64,000 nucleotides of DNA from Paralvinella palmiformis (lineage: Eukaryota > Annelida > Polychaeta > Terebellida > Alvinellidae): contig JAODUP010001308.1 in NCBI GenBank assembly GCA_025642065.1, positions 1-64,000 of the forward strand, written 5' to 3'. Made by a program: the position numbers and the translations under genes. Under the pieces are notes generated by a model. It searched no databases and had not been told where the DNA came from. It saw only the letters and a list, made by a program, of their open reading frames with translations. This document shows positions 61,401-64,000 of this stretch, piece after piece; the stretch's first letter is position 1; every line of letters begins with the position of its first letter.

Positions 61401-64000
61401 AATATACATCAAGTTAATTAGATAAATGTACACCTATATACGGTAATGGGTTAATGGGGGCTACTATCCTAGACTTTCCATCAACATCCGACTCAAGAAA
61501 TGATTGTCATCACTGTATCTAAGTCAGATGGCTGATAAATATAGTTATAACATTCTAGTGTGGGGTAAGTTTAGTTAACAACATTGATTATAGACTGATT
61601 TTTAATATTATGATGTATATATGTAAATGTTATTGTTTTATGGTCACTTTGTGAACATTGTAGGTTAAATGGGCTAATTGACTTCCAAGGATAATGAGAC
61701 AAAGTGAAAATAAAACATCCTTCTGTCATAATCCGGCCAGGGTTTCTTAACATACCTATGTATGTAACAGGGATGGGTCAAGTACACAGACAATCCACTT
61801 AGGTACCAGCACACATGCACTTTCAATTTTACTGAGTTCAAGTATAGAATTTGATGTACTTCAGTACACAAGTACAGCAAGATCTTTGTACTTGGATCCA
61901 TCCCTGGCATCAACACACAGGTGTGCTAACATCTATTGTGGCTCATAATAAATAAGGAAGGTGCAGCATCTATGAAAGTGATCAAATCTATTCAAACCTT
62001 TTCTCATCATTTGGCAGCATCAGTCTCAACTGGTCATCAAACAGATCTTGTTGTTGAGAAACAGTCGTTTTTCTATTCTCATCATCTACTTCACGCCGTC
62101 GAAATGAAGTGCCATTATTTGGTTCACGTTCAATAACAGTCTTGGTACTGATGTCCGATGTTGACCTTGTCACTTGATTTAGGTCACTCTCACTGACATC
62201 CTCAAGTGAATCATCAGAGAATCTAGTTTCTGCTGGAAGTTGTTTATCTCCCATTGGATGGCTGGATTTAGCAGCTTCACATTCAGCCAATGAGTCATCA
62301 GAGAACACTTTACTAATGCTAACTGTTTTACTGTCTGAGTGTAATTCCGATGAAGTAATTTGTGATGAAGCTTCACTGATATCAGATTCCTCCATTAGGT
62401 CTATGGACTGAGTCCTGCCATCCTGAAGTTTATGTGGAATGAAGATCTGCGCAGTACGATTCTGCTTCTTTAGGATGTCTTCTATTTCTTGCTCTGACGG
62501 TGGTGCCCGCTGTCTCCGGATAACTTTAGTGCCACTGTCCAGAAAACCACATATTTCTTCATGGACTGACCCCGTCGTTGATCCCTGGGATCTGTCACTG
62601 CCAAATGAACTACTTCGCAATGATCGGGCAAAAACATCATGTGTTGGATCAGTATTTGATCGAAATGGGTCATCACCAGAAGCACTGCCTGAACCTATAG
62701 GCAAACTTGTACCCCCACCACCCCCGACACTACCCGAAGGTATGTAAATCTCCAGATGAAAATCACCCCTCTTTGACTTCTTTGGCTTCGAAAGATATGC
62801 ATCACTCGATCTAGTTAAGTCCTTCCCCTTTCTTGTTCTTTTTGCTCCACCTTTTGTCTGTTTATAATTAGTGGCCATTTTTTCTGTACCCGAGGAAGAC
62901 TTCTCACTTTTGACTGATGATAACGATGACCTTCGACTGCTGTTCTGACTCTCAGCCTTTGCCTTAGAAGAAATGGTGTGAGAGGTATGTGAGACTGATC
63001 GTGAACGACTCTGCTGACATGAGATGTCCAGTTCAGCTCGTGACATTTTTGGTGGTTCACTGCTACTCCTGGGCTGTGCTTCTCTTTCGAAACTAGTCAC
63101 CATCTCGAAATCATCTGACTTGATGCTTTCTTGACATTCACTTTTGACCTCTTTCTCTGTGGTCTCCACTCCAAGTTCATAACAGCTATGTACACCTTTC
63201 AACTGAACTTCTTTTGCTGCTTGATGCTTCTTCTTTTCTGTGGAAGATATCACCTTCTGATGTACATCTGTTACATCAGGTGACTGTTTTGATTTCTTTA
63301 TCTTGGTGGTCCCTTGTTTAACTGGTTTTGAGTTCACACGGAATGTAGCATCAAAATAAAGTGGATCAAGGTCACCCGATGGGCTTCTGGAGTCTACTGG
63401 TATCAAAGTTTCAGCGCTGGAGATACTGTCCATTCGCATCACACCAGTGACTGTATCGAAAGATGTGTCTGTTTCAGGTTTTGGCTTCTTGGGGAACGAA
63501 ATCTCACCTGCATCATTTGGACTTTCAAATGCTGAGTCAGTTGGAGAACAAACCTCAAAAGTACCATCATCTTCTGTATCTATAAAGTTCCATGTATCTT
63601 TGATGGTGTCCATTTCTGGTGATTCTTCTATTGTCATAGGAATATCTGCCTGATTGGATACACTCAAAACATTTGTGTGTGTAACATTACCCTTAATACG
63701 CTTTCCACCCTGACCTTTTAGGGTGGAATGAGGAAGGGTAGAAGATGATGTTTGTCCTTTCTTTTTCATCATAACAGAAGCAGCTGCTCTTGGTGTTTGT
63801 TTGTCATCAGATCCACGTTTTGGAGGTCCAGGATATAACCTATCTGTGATATCTTGTGCTCTTTTGCTCGTAGTTTTGTTCCTATTAGCTGAGGAGCTCC
63901 CAGATCCAGATTTTGGCCGCGCTCCACCATGAGGAAAGGAACGTTCTGATATGAAAGAGCTATCCATCACGCTTGGTGTAGACTGAGTGTGACTACTTTT
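29350..64000 (-). CDS. Giant low-complexity protein, 3' eight exons (5' end outside window)
   Basis: Exons in order: 64000-61998 (open at the window edge), 61082-60952, 56522-50794, 49508-38125, 33799-33712, 33077-33033, 30414-30299 and 29632-29350. Phases agree at all seven junctions. Together they hold about 19.8 kb, some 6,590 codons. Most of the product is acidic, Ser/Thr/Asp/Gln-rich and without recognisable folds. It has repeats of 7, 17 and 8 residues, about a dozen TQT tripeptides, and a charged helical region near 38600-39140 (e.g. LERLRKERERIMNMLAKDQ, ENRIFQLEKEQQDKYRSRQR). Another helical piece near 38150-38200 reads LLVDYQSARGRTKAEIEMAK, and the C-terminus is HNKHNV. Three frame breaks lie near 54065, 52178 and 45796. 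From memory, the last helical segments recall the tail of the kinesin STARD9/KIF16A, but no START domain follows, so this is only a hypothesis. A cytoskeletal or centrosomal scaffold is a reasonable guess. Confidence 0.75.
30299..30414 (-). CDS. Giant gene, 116 nt exon
   Basis: The acceptor TCTGTTTACAG ends at 30415 and the donor ATCAG|GTAGAT begins at 30298. It encodes EIDREIEELKVRYSKLSAEV, a short amphipathic, coiled-coil-like segment, then RGDRPEMTPSIYPRNTSI. Confidence 0.85.
31640..31765 (-). mobile_element. Eroded tRNA-SINE-like fragment
   Basis: On the minus strand an A-box-like TGGCCCAGTAGTGAG and a degraded B box (ggttcttgctttgaatc) stand at tRNA-like spacing, followed by 'tggctcatgcctgtaattgt'. 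It lies in the intron between the 45 nt and 116 nt exons. Confidence 0.4.
31900..32345. repeat. Decaying ~52 bp minisatellite
   Basis: Two nearly perfect units (about 32154-32257) of aaaacagctgtatggtcagt with ctaataagacacaatcgtac are flanked by progressively diverged copies on both sides. It is intronic. Confidence 0.8.
32669..32725. repeat. (TG)n microsatellite with (CT)n lead-in
   Basis: About 27 TG units after a short CT run at 32650-32664, in an intron of the giant gene. Confidence 0.95.
32970..33025. repeat. (TA)n microsatellite at a splice donor
   Basis: About 28 TA units end one base before the GTAAGT donor hexamer (33027-33032, minus strand) of the 45 nt exon, so the intron starts GTAAGTGATATATA... 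Confidence 0.95.
33033..33077 (-). CDS. Giant gene, 45 nt micro-exon
   Basis: The acceptor TCAATGATAG ends at 33078 and the donor CGA|GTAAGT begins at 33032. It encodes NANQDTPSGSIPHYR. It is phase 0 on both sides, so skipping would keep the frame. The acceptor lacks a strong pyrimidine tract. An alternative acceptor CAAATCAAG would break the frame and was not used. Confidence 0.6.
33180..33230. repeat. (TC)n(TG)n microsatellite
   Basis: About 11 TC units followed by about 9 TG units, in the intron between the 88 nt and 45 nt exons. Confidence 0.95.
33561..33655. repeat. (CA)n(TA)n(CA)n microsatellite
   Basis: CA, then about 24 TA units, then CA again. It is intronic and lies about 55 bp from the 88 nt exon. 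Confidence 0.95.
33712..33799 (-). CDS. Giant gene, 88 nt exon
   Basis: The acceptor TTCCACACAG ends at 33800 and the donor GAGAGA|GTAAGT begins at 33711. It encodes SPSSIHNVSPGFMTSASQFE and then SLMDSDLER. It joins the mega-exon through a split Arg codon (AG|G). Confidence 0.85.
33898..33965. repeat. (TC)n(CA)n microsatellite
   Basis: About 15 TC units followed by CA runs, ending in GAGAGA, about 100 bp upstream of the 88 nt exon in transcript sense. Confidence 0.95.
34414..34449. repeat. (TA)n microsatellite flanked by inverted repeat
   Basis: About 17 TA units. Just beyond lies an inverted pair: 'acagttaatttgtataatcaggtaattt' pattern near 34453 and 'cctgattagacagattaactgt' near 34488. 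Confidence 0.8.
35264..35596. mobile_element. hAT-type MITE, family A, copy 3 with 8 bp TSD
   Basis: The element runs 35272-35588, from CAGACATGGGTCAATTCCAT to GAATTGACACCATGTCTG, with inverted termini. The flanks cctgagac (35264-35271) and ccagagac (35589-35596) match at 7 of 8 positions. It lies in the 4.3 kb intron after the 11.4 kb exon. It is the most complete copy of the family in the window. Confidence 0.9.
35597..38124. other. Intron sequence, nothing further recognised
   Basis: The rest of the 4.3 kb intron is AT-rich. It holds a short (TTG)n near 36682, a G run at 37742 and (ATT)n near 38008. No exon-like frame with splice sites was seen. Confidence 0.5.
38125..49508 (-). CDS. Giant gene, 11.4 kb mega-exon
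   Basis: The acceptor CAATTTTCAG ends at 49509 and the donor TCAAG|GTCAGT begins at 38124. The first frame runs to a stop at 45790 and the second from there to 38125. The break near 45796 is either a 1-base indel in an A4 run or a 91 nt intron (45768-45858). Content: Asp/Ser/Thr-rich segments with SDD/DEE acidic clusters; an 11-residue tandem duplication (AAVMRRTGSYE, 48956-49021); 29 copies of an 8-residue repeat VDTQLSGA (43695-44391); a helical segment EWRDRALAKVWTEKPKMTAS and onward (about 43000-43200); many TQT motifs; and a charged coiled-coil-like region around 38700-39130. It is an exceptionally long exon for any animal gene. Confidence 0.82.
43695..44391 (-). repeat. Coding 24 bp minisatellite: 29 x 8-residue VDTQLSGA repeat
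   Basis: Twenty-nine in-frame octapeptides with consensus V-[DEGN]-[TS]-Q-L-S-G-A. One copy has an extra residue (ATVGTQ). The units differ by single residues (TH, SQ, SD, GG). The hydrophobic/polar alternation is regular, but a fold cannot be assigned. On the + strand the same DNA gives long antisense frames that are shadows. Confidence 0.95.
48956..49021 (-). repeat. 33 bp exact coding duplication
   Basis: AAVMRRTGSYE is encoded twice in tandem, with identical DNA apart from the boundary base. The perfect identity points to a recent in-frame duplication. Confidence 0.85.
50794..56522 (-). CDS. Giant gene, 5.7 kb mega-exon (two frameshifts)
   Basis: The acceptor CAATGTTCTAG ends at 56523 and the donor ACAAG|GTAAGT begins at 50793. 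The reading frame is open from 56522 to about 54065 (SPSKTSRPNSGSRRRKKHLD and so on). It then shifts because one copy of the 21 bp VDMSTVP repeat has 22 bp, and continues in a second frame to 52179. There a 29 bp gap in the 51 bp repeat shifts it to a third frame, which runs to the donor. All three frames carry the same kind of sequence on both sides of each break, so the exon was evidently one frame. The 17-residue repeat MGQTQEPTVSEPVTSLV fills its second half. It also contains TQFTQTAVDIWY (about 56055) and QITQTEKPN (about 55825). Confidence 0.8.
51340..53130 (-). repeat. Coding 51 bp minisatellite: ~35 x 17-residue MGQTQEPT repeat
   Basis: The consensus is MGQTQEPTVSEPVTSLV. Copies at 51950-53110 are nearly identical (about 23). 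Copies at 51340-51950 (e.g. MDQTQQLTATEQTASPV) are strongly diverged, giving an age gradient with the youngest copies nearest the N-terminal side. One copy at 52178/52179 lacks 29 bp. Because 51 is divisible by three and no stop is present, all minus frames stay open across the array (a second frame gives PDTRTNSNRTSYIIGDG). Confidence 0.95.
53997..54168 (-). repeat. Coding 21 bp minisatellite: ~8 x VDMSTVP repeat, one copy 22 bp
   Basis: The unit is gaactgtactcatatctaca plus g. The fourth copy from the left reads gaactgCtactc with one extra base near 54065, which shifts the frame. Confidence 0.95.
57354..58551. mobile_element. hAT-like element (1.18 kb) with nested MITE-like insert
   Basis: It begins CAGGGCCAGAAAAT (57362) and ends ATTTTTCCAGCCCTG (58543), inverted ends of the CAGGG type usual for hAT elements. 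The flanks cttcaaac (57354-57361) and gtccaaac (58544-58551) match at 6 of 8. Inside, 57700-58306 holds a separate repeat (see next entry). No transposase frame remains. It lies in the 4.4 kb intron between the 131 nt exon and the 5.7 kb exon. Confidence 0.65.
57695..58310. repeat. Tandemly doubled ~310 bp MITE-like repeat nested in the hAT element
   Basis: Two diverged copies (about 57725-58030 and 58035-58310) share 'atccgacaaaaaatggaaaa', 'aggcaggctttcccaagaaa' and 'gtgagaggggtgtc'. The outer and inner boundaries carry inverted motifs: AAGCCAAGATTCCATATAC on the left, and TATATGGAATCTCGG and GTATGTGGAATATCGGCTTT on the right. Confidence 0.7.
58883..60373. repeat. 28 bp minisatellite, ~53 copies, in an intron
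   Basis: The unit is aaactgactaacaaatgtac followed by ttatcagc. The main variants change only the first bases (CAAACTGAC, CTAATTGAC, CAAATTGAC). Nearly every copy keeps ACTTATCAGC, which is GCTGATAAGT on the transcribed (minus) strand. There are no unique spacers. It lies within the 4.4 kb intron, 579 bp from the 131 nt exon. Confidence 0.97.
60505..60530. repeat. (ATT)n microsatellite
   Basis: About nine ATT units. Confidence 0.95.
60952..61082 (-). CDS. Giant gene, 131 nt exon
   Basis: The acceptor ATTTCCACAG ends at 61083 and the donor CAA|GTAAGT begins at 60951. It encodes SPGPQISPRTAQKRTKKKRR and continues to SDDSLMS. The cluster KRTKKKRRDAKTR looks like a nuclear-localisation or microtubule-binding basic patch (inference). 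Entry phase 2 and exit phase 1 match both neighbours. Confidence 0.85.
61122..61182. repeat. Compound (CA)n/(TA)n microsatellite
   Basis: CA repeats interrupted by TA and TACA, beginning about 35 bp upstream (transcript sense) of the 131 nt exon acceptor. On the transcript it gives a UG/UA-rich tract. Confidence 0.95.
61668..61740. mobile_element. SINE-tail fragment related to 5250-5376
   Basis: 'ataatgagacaaagtgaaaa...aaacatccttctgtcataat' parallels 'gtaatgaggtgacacgaaag...aaacacccttcagacttggt' at 5268-5312, with the same order and spacing. It stands directly left of the MITE at 61768. Confidence 0.4.
61768..61906. mobile_element. Small MITE (139 bp) with CAGGGATGG termini
   Basis: The left end CAGGGATGGGTCAAGTACA and right end TGTACTTGGATCCATCCCTG are inverted repeats (~19 bp, one gap). 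The interior holds further gtac/agtac motifs. The ends are hAT-like. The 8 bp flanks gtatgtaa and gcatcaac match at only 4 positions, so the target duplication is not supported. It lies in the first intron of the window's giant gene. Confidence 0.65.
61998..64000 (-). CDS. Giant gene, first exon in window (partial)
   Basis: An open frame runs from the window edge (reading ..SSHTQSTPSVMDSSFISER) to NDEKR. An ATG lies at about 63967, but the frame continues upstream without a stop to the window end, so the true start is probably outside. The donor is AAAAG|GTTTGA, a weak but GT-type site, chosen because its phase (2) fits the next exon. Content: Ser/Lys/Thr-rich, basic patches (KKPKPE, KIKKSKQSP, GGAKRTRKGKD), a Gly-rich stretch (GSVGGGGGTSLPIGSGS) and an acidic C-terminal part with two similar short segments, KVFSDDSLAECEA and TRFSDDSLEDVSE. 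Confidence 0.85.

Overview
The window is nuclear DNA from an animal, most likely a lophotrochozoan and plausibly a mollusc. It has AT-rich non-coding DNA, GT-AG introns, many microsatellites, tRNA-derived SINEs, hAT-type MITEs and a LINE remnant. The mollusc assignment is inferred from repeat style and gene content. No bacterial-style operon, CRISPR array or functional tRNA/rRNA gene was found.

Layout. 1-16240 is a repeat-rich, gene-poor region. It holds a tandemly duplicated ~580 bp unit, a long compound CA/TA microsatellite, a broken SWIM-zinc-finger transposase of MULE type, two SINE-type elements, two abutting minisatellites, a GC-rich ACGTTGG repeat, a broken LINE, and a 1.88 kb element with ~70 bp inverted termini, a 10 bp target duplication and a BED-finger fragment. 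16286-21442 (+) is a complete five-exon SLC16/monocarboxylate-transporter-family gene of 592 codons. 21443-29349 lies between two convergent genes and holds UTR-like DNA, a 25 bp minisatellite, one MITE copy and a SINE. 29350-64000 (-) is the 3' part of one giant gene, with its 5' end beyond the window. Eight exons could be joined by splice sites and reading phase, including two mega-exons of 5.7 and 11.4 kb. They encode about 6,590 codons of acidic, Ser/Thr/Gln-rich, mostly disordered protein with a charged helical region near the C-terminus.

Main points of interest. (1) The giant gene carries at least ten TQT tripeptides in contexts like dynein light chain LC8 ligands, and three coding minisatellites of 7, 8 and 17 residues. 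(2) Its frame is broken three times. Two breaks lie inside coding minisatellites (an extra base near 54065 and a missing 29 bp at 52178/52179). The third, near 45796, is either a 1-base indel or an unrecognised 91 nt intron. (3) An intron holds ~53 copies of a 28 bp unit, nearly all with a GATA-type site. (4) A MITE family with three copies shows 8 bp target duplications at two of them, which places it with hAT elements. The protein's identity is uncertain; resemblance of its C-terminal helical region to the tail of the kinesin STARD9/KIF16A is a hypothesis from memory only.

No sign was seen that the two genes share a pathway; they are simply convergent neighbours. All homology statements rest on reading motifs by eye, with no database search.
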